Shown here piece after piece: positions 45,311 through 57,063 of a DNA stretch of 64,000 nt (position 1 is the stretch's first letter; every line of letters begins with the position of its first letter). The stretch spans positions 185,116,784 to 185,180,783 of the forward strand of contig CM066320.1 in NCBI GenBank assembly GCA_033807775.1. Direction: 5' to 3'. The notes beneath the pieces are model-generated. The model was given only the letters and a program-made list of their open reading frames with translations, did not search any database and had not been told where the DNA came from. Source of the DNA: Saussurea involucrata. Taxonomy: Eukaryota > Streptophyta > Magnoliopsida > Asterales > Asteraceae. The translations under genes and the position numbers were made by a program.

Positions 45311-46072
45311 TTCAGCAATCTAACTTTCAAAAAAAAAATTATTTTTGAGAAATACAAATACTTCAACTATGTGGATTATGCTTCTTCTATTATCTTTTTA
45401 TCTCATCTTTATGTATCATAAATAGTTAAATGCATGCTCAAGTCAAGGGGGAGCATCAAAATTTTTTGTTTGGAAATCATTTTGTGATGCTTAAAAGGTT
45501 TGTTTTTATTTCTTATCTCTGATCATTCTAAGAAGAACAAGCTTTTAATGATAAATTTTTTTGTTATTCAAACTATATCTGAATTAAAAAATTTCATATT
45601 CAAATATAAGATTTTAAATGATTTTTTTTATCATCATAATATGAACAGAATTTTGATGATAAAAAGTGCTTCTATCTGTTCAAACCTCTTCTGAATAATC
45701 AAAATGTTTTATATTTGTCAGAAGTTGATTGTAAATGACATTTTGGTTACAAGGCAAAATTCTTCTGAGTTATGGAATCAGAACATCTGAGCGTGTTATT
45801 CAGATCTTTGACTTGAGTCAAAATTCTATCCACTAACACGTGTCAGCTTCATATTTGTTTGACACTACCATGCATTTCATTTAAATCCTTTGTGGCATCT
45901 CAAATGTGTTGACTCCGTTATAACATTGATTTCGCTTTTCCGTTAAACCTTTCAACTTCGCGGATTTTAAATAGGTCTTAAAATCCCTATTTCAAATCTT
46001 TTCAAATTCCAGAGCGAAAAGTGAGATACGAATCAAATCCAGAGTTCTTTGAGTTTGTTTTCTTCTTAAATC

Positions 46073-49000
46073 ATGTCTGGAATACGAAGGAGTGGTCCAA
46101 TTTCGCTACATTCTACAAAATCGATAATGGATTCATCTGATTCGGATAATGATGAAGTACAGAATAGAGCTGTAGAGGAAGAGGCAATAAGAAATGATGA
46201 AGAAGATGAACAAATGGATGAATCAGAAGGAAATGCAGATGAGGTAAACATTAATATTGAACATGAATAGAGTACTGCAGGGTCGATTATGTCAGATAGA
46301 CCTATTTTCGTGGAAAGGGCTGTTCCTGAGAGTGAATGGTTGAAATTATCTGAAAATAACTGTGTTATATTGTTTGAGGAAAGTCGATTTAAACCTGAAC
46401 ACAGAATTATCATGGAGTTATTCAAACATCATCCTTATAGAAAATGGTTTACAAGAAGCAAAAATGTTCCTGTTCAGTACATACAACAATGGTGGAAACA
46501 TCTTAGGTTAGAAGATAATAAGTTTGTGTCTGAAATTGGAGGAGTGACATTTGCCTTATCTATCTCTGCACTAAGAGAAATGCTGAATTTATCAGAGAAA
46601 GATGATGTACAAAGAAGGACAGATTTTGAGGACTCACCCTTAACAGAGGAATTAATAGCAGAGTTTATGAAGTTAGGATATAATGAAGGATTGAGGACAC
46701 TTAGTTTGTTCAGAAGAAACAAATTACCACCTATTTGGGCTTGCTTCTTTCATGTGGTAAATAAATGTGTGTCAGGGAAGAATAGTTCTGCTGATCAAGG
46801 TTCTAAACAAATTCTTCAGATCTTTCAGGGTTTAGTGAAGAATAGGCATTATGACTATACTTTAATACTTTGGGAAGACATGAAAAATACATTTGAGAAG
46901 AATCAGAAAGCAATTCAGAAGAAAACAAAGGATGCTCCACTGACATACATTCCTTATATAAGGTACTGGCAAATTGTTATTTGGTATGCCATGCAGGAAA
47001 ACAGAACAATCTCAAGAAGAACAAATGAAGAGCATGGCCCCACATTTTATTTGGGTAAGATGACCTCAGTAACAAGACTTGAAAACTATCCCAATCATAA
47101 ACTATTGCCAAAATCACTTAGGAATTATATTCCAAGGGAGAGTGAGATTTTAAAAGCGTACTGCACCTCTATGGGAATTGAATTACCTCAAATCCCTACC
47201 CAAGAGGACCAACCTGAGAAAAGAGGTGAGGGGTCTAGTCGAATTAGAGAGGGGGAGGATGTTCAGATGGGTGAACATTCTGAGAGACTTGAGGGGGAAA
47301 ATTCTGAAAGCTTGGTTAGACTCAGTGAGGAAAAACAGAATGAGAGTGGTGAGGATGAGAGATTGTCAACAGAGGTTCAAACAGAAAGAGATGCCTCTGA
47401 ACCAGCTAATCTTGGCCAGGTAACCACAAATGCTATTGGTTCACATCTCTTGGTGTCCAATATTGAAACAAACACCATGGACCTAGTGGTGGATCTTGAA
47501 CAACCCATCCATACCCACTCAGAAGCATTTCAACATGCTACTGTTTCACACAAATCAGGGAAACCATCCCAAACTCATTTGGAGGGAGGTGATAAATTCC
47601 AATCTATTTTTCAACACATTGAGTCTGAATATCACAGTCCTATTCATATTGAGCCTGAAATTCCTTCTGACACTTGCACAAATCAGGAATTTCGTATTCC
47701 TGAAACAACATTCATAGACATACCTAATGTTGGATGTCGAGGATTGGATGGAAGTCCTGGTGAGGTGAACATTACAAAAGCCTCATTCAAGCGTGCATCT
47801 GTTGTGCAAGATGACTTTGTGTTATCTACAGGCCATGAGCCCTCTGGGCACATGAAAACTGGACCATCTGTTGGTTCAGGTTCACTGTTAGAAACTTCTG
47901 AATTTGAAAAGATTCAGAAACAAAACAAGGAGATGGGGGAAAAAGTAGAAAATTTGGAGAAGAAAGTGGAGGATTTGAATGATGAGATGTCAGATTTGAA
48001 AGTTGTGTTGGAGAAAAAGTTGATTTCTGTTGAAACCAAAGTAGATGATGTAAAGAAATCCTTGGATTCTCACAAAAAGGAGATCATGGATATAATGTCT
48101 GGTTTTCAAAAGGATATGTTAAACCAAATGCAAGGTATGCAGGAATCTATACTGAAAGCACTGAGTGTATCACTGGCTTCTACTTCAAAGCCTCTTGATC
48201 CTATTCCTATTGCAGAAGCTGAACCTGAAGGTACTTCTAATCAGAACTTAAAGAGAAAGTTTGATGATAATGAGCCTCATGATCATCAAAAGGGGGAGAA
48301 AAGACAGAGGTTAAGTTCTGATGATGATATTGGCATAGAAGATTTTGAGATAGCAGATATGCACTTAGCCAGTACAAAAAGTTCAGAAGATCAAACACAG
48401 GAAAATTTAAAGGAAATAACTCAGATAGTTCAGATTGATAGCTCAGATACAGAGGAAATGGAGTTGGAAAGTACAGATGGTGGTGATTCAGATAAAACAG
48501 AGGAATTGAACTTAGACATAGAGATGGAAGGAAACTCAGATGAAACTGAAGCTATTGAGGAATCTGTATTGAGATCAGAAAAGACAGTGGAAAGTGAAGT
48601 GGTCAACATGTGTACAGATATTGTGGTGTATAACAAAGAAAATGTGATAAATTCTGAATCAAAAGAAAGGAGGCTGAGTGAAGAATTGATCAGAAGAATG
48701 CAAAGTGAGGTAGTCAAAGCACTTAATGTTCAGAAAATTCAACAAGGGTTAAAACTGATAAGGCCTATTGATCTGTTGGGAGAAGAAGATAGAACTGTTG
48801 GTTATTCTCAGAATTTTAAGCATGAGTTCAGATATAACTATGCTGATGAGATGAACACAGAAGAAGAATATGAGAAACTAGAAGATTACTTCATGCCTTC
48901 TGAGTATGTATTCAGAAAACCAATTGAGATTCCCAAGATTAACTTACAGATTTTAGAAGAACCCATATGTGATTTTATCCTGGAATTAAGTGATGTACCT

Positions 49001-50692
49001 TTGGCCAGACAATTTCATGATGACATTTTTCCTGACGAAATGTATGAAAATCTCTACCACACAGAAGGAGAATATGAGCTTTTAGAGAGCAATGTTGATG
49101 GTTTCATGGATGAAAGAGCTCAGATGATTTATACAGAAGCCTCAACCAGATTCAGAATTCCTGACTCAAGACTGCATATCCAGAAAAGAATTGAGAAAGT
49201 TCTAATGTTCCAACAAGAAGAATTCAATGGTTTGATATTTGTAAGAATGGAAGTGCTGAAAGAAAGGAATACAAAGGTTTTCATGTCCAGTTTTGATTTC
49301 CACAGACTAACACTTGATGATCAGATCTTTCTAGTCAAGTTCTTCTCTAGTACTGAAGAAGCCTTGATGGAAATTGAATACAGAAGACTTCTGGGTATCT
49401 ATGTCAGAAACATGTACTTATATGATTTTCAACTAGCCATTGAAGGAAGAAAAGAGAAGTGCAATCTGAGGTGTCCAACAAATATTGCAGGATTTGATGT
49501 GTGTATAAAGGGATTTGTAAATGAAGGAATGGAATCTGAAGGGTTTGCATATAAAGTTCAAGAGAGACTTGAAATGTTCAAACTGAAAGAACTGGTAAAA
49601 TATAGTGATGCAACTCTGAGTTGGTTACTGATTGAAATGGAAGTAAGTGCTAAAACTAAAAGAAAGAATTTAAAGAAAAGGTGTGTAAACTCTATGAAAA
49701 GAAGGTTGAATCTCAGAAGAAAGATCAGAAGTTGTGATGAATGGTTACTATCTGAAGTTAATCCCAAGAAGATGTTACATAGTGATTTTGTGTTTCCTGC
49801 TGAGTATGAAGTGAATGAAATTCTGTCAGATGAAGTTGAAGAAGTCCAGGACACAACACCTTAGAATGTGCAGATAACTAGTTTTGATCAAGCTGAACAG
49901 TCTGAACCCAAAGAAGATGAAATATCCATTGATCTAAATGGATACTTTCTTGAATTTGATCTGCCTGAGTTCTTCAAACCAAAAGAAGTACAATTCTTGG
50001 ACGTGTATTATGATAGACCTAAGGAGACTCAGATCTGGTTGGCTGAAAAATCAAGATGTCTTGGCAAAACAAAGCAAGCTGTTTACTCAGATTTTCTAAT
50101 CACTGGAATCAGAGAATTGAAGGTTAAGAATTTCATAAAGATGGAGTACTTAACCTTTGAAGTTTTGAGAGAAGATGGCAAGGTTTATTACTTTACTGAT
50201 GCAGATTTTGAGAAACTATCAGTGGTTGACTTCTACAGATTACACAGCTTTCTATGCTTCAAAGAGTCAAGCAAAGACAGAAATGAAAGGAAGGCAAGAA
50301 GTGTGGTGATTGAGGCCATGTTCTATATCTTAAGGTGGCACTGTTATACAGATTTCCAAATAGCTCTGTATTTACAGAAGTCATGTGTTTATCTGGCAAA
50401 TCCCAATACAGATCATGAGCAGAAAAGGATGTTAAAGGCTGGAAGTGTTCACAAATATCCAGATTTGGGAGTATTTTTGAAAAACAAAAGTGGAAAGATC
50501 TTCTTCAGAGCAAAGGAAACTGCAAAATACTGTTCTGGAACTTTAAGAATTATAAAGCATAATTTGGAGAAAAAGATGCTGAAAGTGAAGGAAGCAAACA
50601 TAACTCAAGAAGTAATCAATCAGCAAGTTGAAAACATAGAAATACAAGTTTTGAAAGAGAAACTCACCAGAAACGCCAGTCCGGCAACATGA
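46073..50692 (+). pseudogene. Third ORF of S (Sirevirus downstream ORF, env-like position)
   Basis: One frame runs from the ATG at 46073 to 50692 with two nonsense codons, TAG at 46268-46270 and TAG at 49862-49864. The first 65 residues are acidic. A domain from about residue 75 to 350 (MELFKHHPYRKWF, VPVQYIQQWWKHL, ILQIFQGLVKNRHYDYTLILW) is of a kind seen in third ORFs of Asteraceae copia elements. A middle coiled coil (KIQKQNKEMGEKVENLEKKV) and acidic Ser-rich tracts follow, then a C-terminal region of about 500 residues that I do not recognise. I see no signal peptide or convincing membrane segment, so 'envelope' is a label of position only. The last 21 codons are read from the duplicated K flank, so the true C-terminus is lost. 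Confidence 0.75.
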
Positions 50693-50774
50693 TATCCCGT
50701 CTCCTCGACCGGGAATCCCTCGAAACGCTCCCTGAAATAAGGAATCAAATATTTCCCCAGATGAGGAAACAAAT
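50629..50774 (+). repeat. 146-bp copy of the left insertion flank, inside S
   Basis: Bases 50629-50774 repeat 37669-37814 without a difference that I can see, at a constant offset of 12960. The source is intron 3 and exon 3 of the K extra gene, which is outside S. The copy lies where the Sirevirus 3' untranslated region and polypurine tract should be. Confidence 0.95.
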
Positions 50775-51261
50775 TGTTAGATCTGAAGTTTTGTCAATAA
50801 ACCAAGTGCTGAAGATCTGATAAGAAGACTCAGATGGCCTGAGTAGAGGAGTCAGATATCTGAGAAGAGAAGTCAGAGTTCTGAGAGAAAGAGTCAGAAG
50901 CTCTGAGAAGCGTTATCAGAAGAATGTTCAGAAGTTCTGAACTACCTGTTCAGAACTTATGACTACATACTTTACTTAGTATTTAGTAAACTAATTAGGA
51001 CACGTGTTATGTTCTTATTAGTCTTTCTTATTTGTACTGTAGCTTTAACATGTCCGTTGCAGTATAAATAAAGTGGTTAGCACTACGTAGCTAACTGATT
51101 AATTTTCCCGTATATCTTTGTATTCATTCTTTGTAATCTTTGAGATTCTCTCTCTCTTAGATTTGTAATTCTGTTCATCATTGAATACAATTGGGCTTGA
51201 TCATACAATTTCTCAATTACTGCTCTCTATATTGATTGTAAGATTAGATCCTGTACTTTCA
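50775..51261 (+). repeat. 3' LTR of S (487 bp)
   Basis: It matches 37815-38301 except for C/T at 38210/51170. It is followed by the second CAAAT. Confidence 0.95.
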
Positions 51262-52581
51262 CAAATCCGTCCCGGACAGGACGTCATCGACCATAAAGTT
51301 CGAAGGCAACGTAAAGTTGACCTCCGTAACTTTAGACCCTCCCGTCGCATGCTCCTTACCCTTGTCGGTCGACGATGGAGTTGGGGGGGGGGGACTTCTC
51401 CGACTTCGTTGTCATCGCCGGAGGTGCAGAACTGATAGGTGTCGCAGCAATCGGACTAGAAGACGTCCTCGTCTTCTCCGGCGATGCCATCTTCCTCTTC
51501 TCAGGCGTGTTGACTCTCGATGAGCCATCAACCCTCGTAGACGGTTCCCTAGGAACCTTCATCCCAGTCTTCGGTAAGACCCCCGACTCAGTTGTCGAGG
51601 TCTTTTGTCTCCTCTCCTTGCCTTTTCGGGCAAGCTCAAGTTGTGCCGCTCTCTTATCAGAGATAGTCGGAACCTTCGTCTGCGACTCTCCTGAAGACGT
51701 AATAAAAAGTATTACAAGACGAACGTAAGGGCAAAAGGACAAAAGACAGGCAGAAAGGAATAAAGAGGTACACTTACCTGTCATCTCTTCTTTTCTTTCT
51801 TCCTCTTTCTCTTTGGTCTCCTCTTCCTCCTCCTCCACACGTTTCTCTCCCCAGTTCTACCCTAAGCACACCAAATCTTCGTCGTCGTCGTCCACTGATG
51901 GTCGCATGACGAAAGATCGCTCGTCAGTGCTGAACTCCAAGAACGCGTCGAGTTTTGCTCGAGAGTTAGCGTAGGGCTTCACATCGTCAAAGTTTATCTC
52001 TGTCGAACACATAAAAAGTGGGTTAGAAATCAATCAAAGGTTACAAACGACGTACGACGAGAAAACTACTCACCCGCCACATTCCAACCAGCCCTAATCC
52101 AGTTGCTATCAGAGTCAAGAGTCGATCTGCGCACAAACGCGTACCTAGTCTTCCACTTACGATCGTTTACAGCGGTTTGCAAGACTAAGGTACGATTACC
52201 CTTGTACTTAGAGAACAGGCTATAGCGATGACACTTGTCTTTCTTGACTTGGTAAGCCAAGAGAAGATCGTGTACATTCATGGGAGATTTCCAGTTGTGG
52301 GTAAGTCGCTCTATCACCTGAATCACCCTCCAGAATTGGGGCATTAACTGGGCCGGTGCTAGGTCGAACTCAATCATAAAAGGCTTGGCCAGAGGCGAAT
52401 AGGGCCATTCAAAACCTATCTTAAAAGGATACTCATAAATAACGACGAACCTATCAGGACATGCATCAGGTCGAGTATGACCTGCTCTAATCAATGTAAT
52501 CCCCGCAGGGATTTTTGCCAAGGTTTTAAGATCATCAAGATCCTTTTGATCTCGAATAAAGCTTTCGGGTTCCATCGACAT
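51262..52581 (-). pseudogene. Extra gene of K, exons 1-2 and most of exon 3
   Basis: Start ATG at 52581 (MSMEPESFIRDQKDL). Exon 1 (52581 to about 52074, 508 bp, the same length as in N) carries the Transposase_28-like domain: IYEYPFKIGFEWPYSPLAKP, QLMPQFWRVI, WKTRYAFV. Exon 2 (about 51999-51778) has the conserved DERSFVMRPS, an acidic run, one in-frame TAG, and the acidic end EEEEEETKEKEEERKEE. Exon 3 starts at about 51690 (ESQTKVPTISDKRAAQLELA). A C/G homopolymer of 12 at about 51378-51389 shifts the frame. The Sirevirus interrupts it at VDDVLSGTDL. Same intron positions as the intact N copy. Confidence 0.85.
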
Positions 52582-52635
52582 TTTTAAACCTAAAAGCTCT
52601 TCAGAGTTTTAAAGAAAAGGACTAAGAAATCGTAC

Positions 52636-52645
52636 CTTATATAGG
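52636..52645 (-). promoter_or_regulatory. TATA box of the K extra gene
   Basis: CCTATATAAG on the minus strand, about 55 bp upstream of the ATG at 52581. Confidence 0.6.
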
Positions 52646-53091
52646 TGCCTAAAAAACCACGAAATCTCTAACTTGATCGAAGATTCTTGCAGGTTTTGAA
52701 AATATTCGGCGGAGAATAGCAAGCAAATCGAAGAAAATCTCTCTTAAAAACTCTCTGAAATCGTAAGGAAGAAAAGAGCCGTCAAGGGTCACTATTTATG
52801 GAAATTATCGTGTCAGATCGAGCCTCTCGATAGCCGACACGTACCCCTGCCTTTTCAAATGCTCGACAGATCGTCGACACCTGGCATTTACAGCTGTTAT
52901 GCACAATCGTGCGTCAGCATGACATCACGACGTTATCCTCTTTTCGACTTCTTCTCTAGTCAGAATTGGACCAATCTAGTTCCAAGACAACTGAAAAGAT
53001 TTCTTTTTAATACGTGTCACGACCCTAGACGTCCGACTAAGCAAAATTTAAAAACTTTTGAAAAACTTGGACTTGCCTCTCCACTTTTCAA

Positions 53092-53106
53092 ATTTTGGGG
53101 GCAAAC
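53092..53106 (+). other. Polypurine tract of K
   Basis: ATTTTGGGGGCAAAC directly before the LTR. It matches those of N and M. Confidence 0.8.
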
Positions 53107-53906
53107 TGTTTGGGTAAAAAGTCACCAGTCTCGACCACGACCGCGACGCTAAGAACGTTTATTACACTTTTCCTCATAACAAAGTCCAAACGTAAAACAT
53201 TTCGTCCTTTGACCAAAGCCGAAGTCAACAGTACCTCTCGACCTCGACCGTCGTGTATAAACATACGACCTCGACCAACTAACGTACGATTCTTCTGTTA
53301 TGATCTCATCATTTAATGCAGGTCAAAGATATTTATGGCCAACAGATGAAACCGACAGAGCAATTATGAGCATTAAACAACGAAGACTTTTGAGACCGTT
53401 ACTAGAAGAATTAATGATGTCACTAAATGTATTCGGAGACTATAAATACGAAGACAAAGCCATCATTTGAAGATCATCGAATTCTGGAATCACACTGTGT
53501 ACTCAAGAACATCCGAAGTAAATAACTTTCTCTCAAGTGATACATCTCAACGCATGACTTACACTCTCGACCTACAGTCCTCACACACGACACACTCGTT
53601 TTTTTCATTCGAAACACTTGTTACTTTACATTTAAAGTATTTCCTTTCATTTGTATTGTAATCTATGTACGATCAACGCCCGGAACCAAAGGATATCGCC
53701 CCTGTTTGGCGATCATAGTGCAGCGACGACTTCCGTAGTCGTCCGCGGGTTTTTTCCTCGTTGAGGTTTTTCCCGCGTCATCAAATCTCTGTCTCATTTA
53801 CGTTTTTCGCCTTTGTCGTACGCTTCGTCGATAGATTCTTTTCTTTAGTTATTAAATTCCACAATCAACCTTAAGTTATCCTTTTGGACGATTTTTGGTA
53901 TTAACA
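53107..53906 (+). repeat. 3' LTR of K (subfamily B, 800 bp)
   Basis: TGTTTGGGTAAAAAGTCACC to GGTATTAACA. It is followed by D interior, not by a primer-binding site, so it is a 3' LTR. Confidence 0.85.
53695..53766 (+). other. Three-stem-loop RNA element in the LTR
   Basis: Stem 1 is ATCGCC/GGCGAT with loop CCTGTTT. Stem 2 is GACGAC/GTCGTC. Stem 3 is CCTC/GAGG followed by a T run. All Tat-like LTRs here have the three stems in this order, with compensating changes between subfamilies (see findings). It lies downstream of the presumed transcription start, so it would be at the 5' end, and perhaps the 3' end, of the RNA. Confidence 0.6.
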
Positions 53907-54230
53907 TCTTCTATCTAGACTAACATTCTGTGCAGGCTCGGAATTCCATCCGAAATCATGTACGACAACGATCCACAAATGATCGTATATCCAAAGGTCG
54001 TAGTATCGAATCTACGACTACAACCCCACGTAGCTGGATTATAGTACATTTTTACTTTTGATTTTATTTTGACAAACGATTACTAACTTAAGCATCGGAG
54101 GGTCGTTGGTCAAACCAACGACCGCCCCAGGATCTTATATTGCAGGTTCGCAGGATCGCACGAACATCGATCTTACAATCTACATCGTGGGAAGACAAAG
54201 TCATGACCCATAGCTCATGACTCGAAAACC

Positions 54231-54589
54231 GAATCTTATGATTCAACACATAGATCTTACGATCACAACAGGTGCACTCAAAAGTTGAGTCGCAAATACG
54301 AAATCTTATGACTTAAACTCTTACTACTTCCAAAGTCGTTTCTTCAAATAGAGTCTCTGCGACTCAAAGCATAAGTCATATGGCGATTAAAACCTAGGTT
54401 TTACAGTTTATCTTATGAGAAACCAAAGTCTCTACGACTTAAATAAAAGTCTTACGATCTTCATCGTGAGGAACACAGTCTCTAAGACTTGTATACCATA
54501 AAAAGAATCTTATGATTCATCATGCAGGTCTTATGACCATCACAAGTGCTCTCAAAACTAAGTGTTGGACGCACAAGTCTTATGACTTG
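54231..54589. other. Array of short perfect hairpins with CTTATG-type loops
   Basis: Inverted repeats with 4-6 bp stems occur at 54231-54244 (GAATCTTATGATTC), 54253-54264, 54351-54365, 54426-54440, 54477-54489, 54505-54518, 54527-54538 and 54574-54589 (CAAGTCTTATGACTTG). They fill the spacer between the end of the extra gene and the LTR of K, a position like that in N. Confidence 0.75.
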
Positions 54590-54845
54590 AATTCCATACT
54601 TAGAATATTTCTTCGGCCTCAGATGACCGATTGCTTCATAATTATGAGTGACCAAGTCGTACAGTTTTACATACGACTCATGCATTCGTCCATTCCGTTC
54701 TGTTATCTTTCGTATTATTTTGTTCGTTTGCAGCAAAGTAAAGTGTGCGACAAAAGCACAACAGAAATACCCCTTGTATTTGTACAAATAAAAATATACA
54801 AGTAAAAGGGCACGACCGAGTATAGTCGCCCCAGTACAAACTAAG

Positions 54846-56801
54846 TCAAGGCAAAGGAGAGTCCTCAGTGACCTCCTCATCGCCAGCTACGCCGACTACT
54901 GCATTTGTCGGGTCCTCTTCTTCAAGTTTGTCTTCTTGGTCGAGTTCATCCTCATCCTCAACTTGCTCTAAGAAGGTCTTGACCTCCTCTTCGGCTCCGA
55001 CCATCGGGTCTAACCCCCGCAAATGGCGACGCATGATCGCCGCTCGAACCCTCAGACGGGTTAGAGCCTCAAACGACTGGAGACACTCCTCTAAGGATGC
55101 AATCTTCTCCTCCTTCACCTCGACGAGCGACTTAAGGTCCTCGACCTGTTTTTTGCTCTCGACCAAGGAACCCTTTGTCGCTCGTAACTCTGCCTCAGTC
55201 GCAACGGACTTCTCAAGGGTCTCCTTCATAAGGCGCTGAAGGTCTTCCTTCGCACTCGACCCTTTCCCTCGCCAGCTTCTCCTGATCCCTCGTCGCACGG
55301 GCTTCCTCCTGTGCCTTGTGCATTTTCTCTATAGCAACGGGAGTAACCCTACGGATTTTATCCATGTGGGCATACAGGCAGAGTGAAGTCTGGAACGCCT
55401 GCAGTGCACGAAAATACAAACATTAGAAGACAAATAAAACGGCGAAATACTTAAGACAGGCGAATCGTACGTACCTTGAAGGTCAACCCTGCGACGTGCG
55501 ATCCCATGTCGTCGACCGTGATGCTCTGCAGTCGCTCCTTGAAGGACGACATGAGAAATTTTTTCAGATCGGGAAAGATCTTGTTGCCATCCATCTCTTC
55601 CCCGTCCATAAAGTTTGACGGCAGTGAAAAATTCACCGTCATAACATTACTGAACTCCTCCGTCCTCTTGCTTTTTCCCTTGTCAACCGACGAGGGAGAA
55701 GGACCGACCTCTTCAAACAATGGAGGGGCCACACTCACCGGAGTCGCATCGATGACTCATGGTGGTGTCTTCGTCTTCTCAGCGGTGGCGACCCCAGCTG
55801 AGGCACCACCCTTCGACGACGGTTCCCTCTGGAGAACAGTCTTAGACTTCTTCACCCCCGACGATGGGGGTGGGGGAGCTTTTCGCTTCAATTCCTTGAC
55901 CTTACGAGCCAACGAGAGTTGAGCCTTCTTTTTCTGCACGTCAGGGGTGGGCACGACGCCCGAACCACCTACAAAATAGCAGAAACGCGATAAGAGGAAA
56001 GTCGTATAATTAAAACATATGACACGATTAAGAAGATCATACGACAAATTACCTGTTGTCTCTTCTTCCATCTTCTTCTTCTTCTTCTACGCAGATCCCT
56101 GTCCCTGTCATCTCGACGACCTCGTCGTCCAAACCCTCATCCCTGAGACTACGCTGGATGGAGAAGGATCTGTCATCCGGATTGTGCATCTGGAATTTCT
56201 CGATATTTGCCAGCGTCTCCTTGGAAGCACTGACCTCAGGGAACGCGATAGCTGAAAAAGAAGCACCCGATTTGCTAAGACGCACGATTCAAATTCTAAT
56301 AACCGTACACGACAAATGAAAGACTTACTATTGGTGTTCCACCCGGCGGTGAACCATGTCGTATCCTCCTGCAAAATCTCGAGCGATTGCGTCTTCCCAA
56401 AGACATATCGAGCCTTCCAACCACAGTTGTTTACTTGTGTGTTCAACACCAAGACCTGGGCTTTCTTAAACTTGGAAGATAAACTATACCGGTGGTAGTT
56501 ATCCACCTTGGCTGCATGAGACGCCAGAAGGTCTTCCACCGTGAACGGATTCGTCCACTCGCCGGTGATCCTATCGATCACACGGACTATTCGCCAGAAT
56601 TGGGGCATCATTTGGGCAGGCGAAAGGTGATACTTTCCCAAAAACTACCTAACTATCGGGGAAAACGGCCACTTAAAGCCTGCATTAAATGGATATTCGT
56701 ATAAGACGAAGTGTCTATTCGGACAATCTGTCGGTCGGAACTCTCCTGAAGGCCTCCAAACTCTCCTGACCCTCAATGGTGCTCGCTGGCTCTATCGACG
56801 T
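54846..56801 (-). pseudogene. Second copy of the extra gene (D), decayed
   Basis: The exon order matches N and K. Exon 1 starts with ACG instead of ATG (56801), has an early stop and frameshift, then a clear domain from 56641: QMMPQFWRIVRVIDRI, YHRYSLSSKF, GWKARYVFG. Exon 2 (about 56250-56055) carries DDRSFSIQRS and an acidic end. Exon 3 (about 55970-55490) begins SGVVPTPDVQKKKAQLSLA, has TGA at 55759-55757, and ends with VNFSLPSNFM and the conserved SFKERLQSI block. Exon 4 (about 55400-54846) has a frameshift at about 55250 and a long coiled coil (KKQVEDLKSLVEVKEEKIASL), ending EDSPLP. It is the most diverged of the four copies. It probably is the original extra gene of D. Confidence 0.75.
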
Positions 56802-57063
56802 TCTAAAACTTGAAGAGCATGAAAGAAATTTTTTCTACTGAAATTTATAAAACGCTTGAAACGCACGTAACAATGGCAAGCGAATCTCTCTGAGATCTTT
56901 TCTAAAAACACAAGTGAGCTTAAAGAGGAAATGATTCCATGAATCGCGCTATTTATGGCAAAGATCATGTCAGGTCGACCCTCTGGATGGTCGACACCTG
57001 TCCAGCGACTTTTCGCATGCATCATGCCGATGGACGACACCTGTCCTCTAAACGTCCTTTCAC

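Larger units (their letters stand above)
37815..51261 (+). mobile_element. Sirevirus-type Ty1/copia element S (13.4 kb)
   Basis: It has a 5' LTR, an initiator-Met primer-binding site, gag, pol in copia order (protease, integrase, RT, RNase H), a long third ORF and a 3' LTR. The 5-bp duplication CAAAT (37810-37814, 51262-51266) marks insertion in exon 3 of the K extra gene. The large gag, the ORF after pol and the LTR palindromes fit the Sirevirus lineage. The 3' end is abnormal: 146 bp of K flank precede the 3' LTR, and no polypurine tract is there. The LTRs differ at one base that I found (38210/51170). Confidence 0.9.
30292..53906 (+). mobile_element. Tat-like element K (3' part), split by N and S
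   Basis: K shows its antisense extra gene (stop at 30292, start at 52581), then a promoter region, polypurine tract (53092-53106) and 3' LTR of subfamily B (53107-53906). The 5' LTR and gag are missing; the left border is the junction with the Argonaute-like fragment. N and S sit inside the extra gene with perfect target duplications. The LTR type differs from the C-type ends of D, so I treat K as a separate element inserted in D. An alternative is that D is a recombinant. Confidence 0.55.

Noticed and set aside
53107..53906. 5' LTR of an element containing the second extra-gene copy
   Set aside because: No primer-binding site follows at 53907, while a polypurine tract precedes it.
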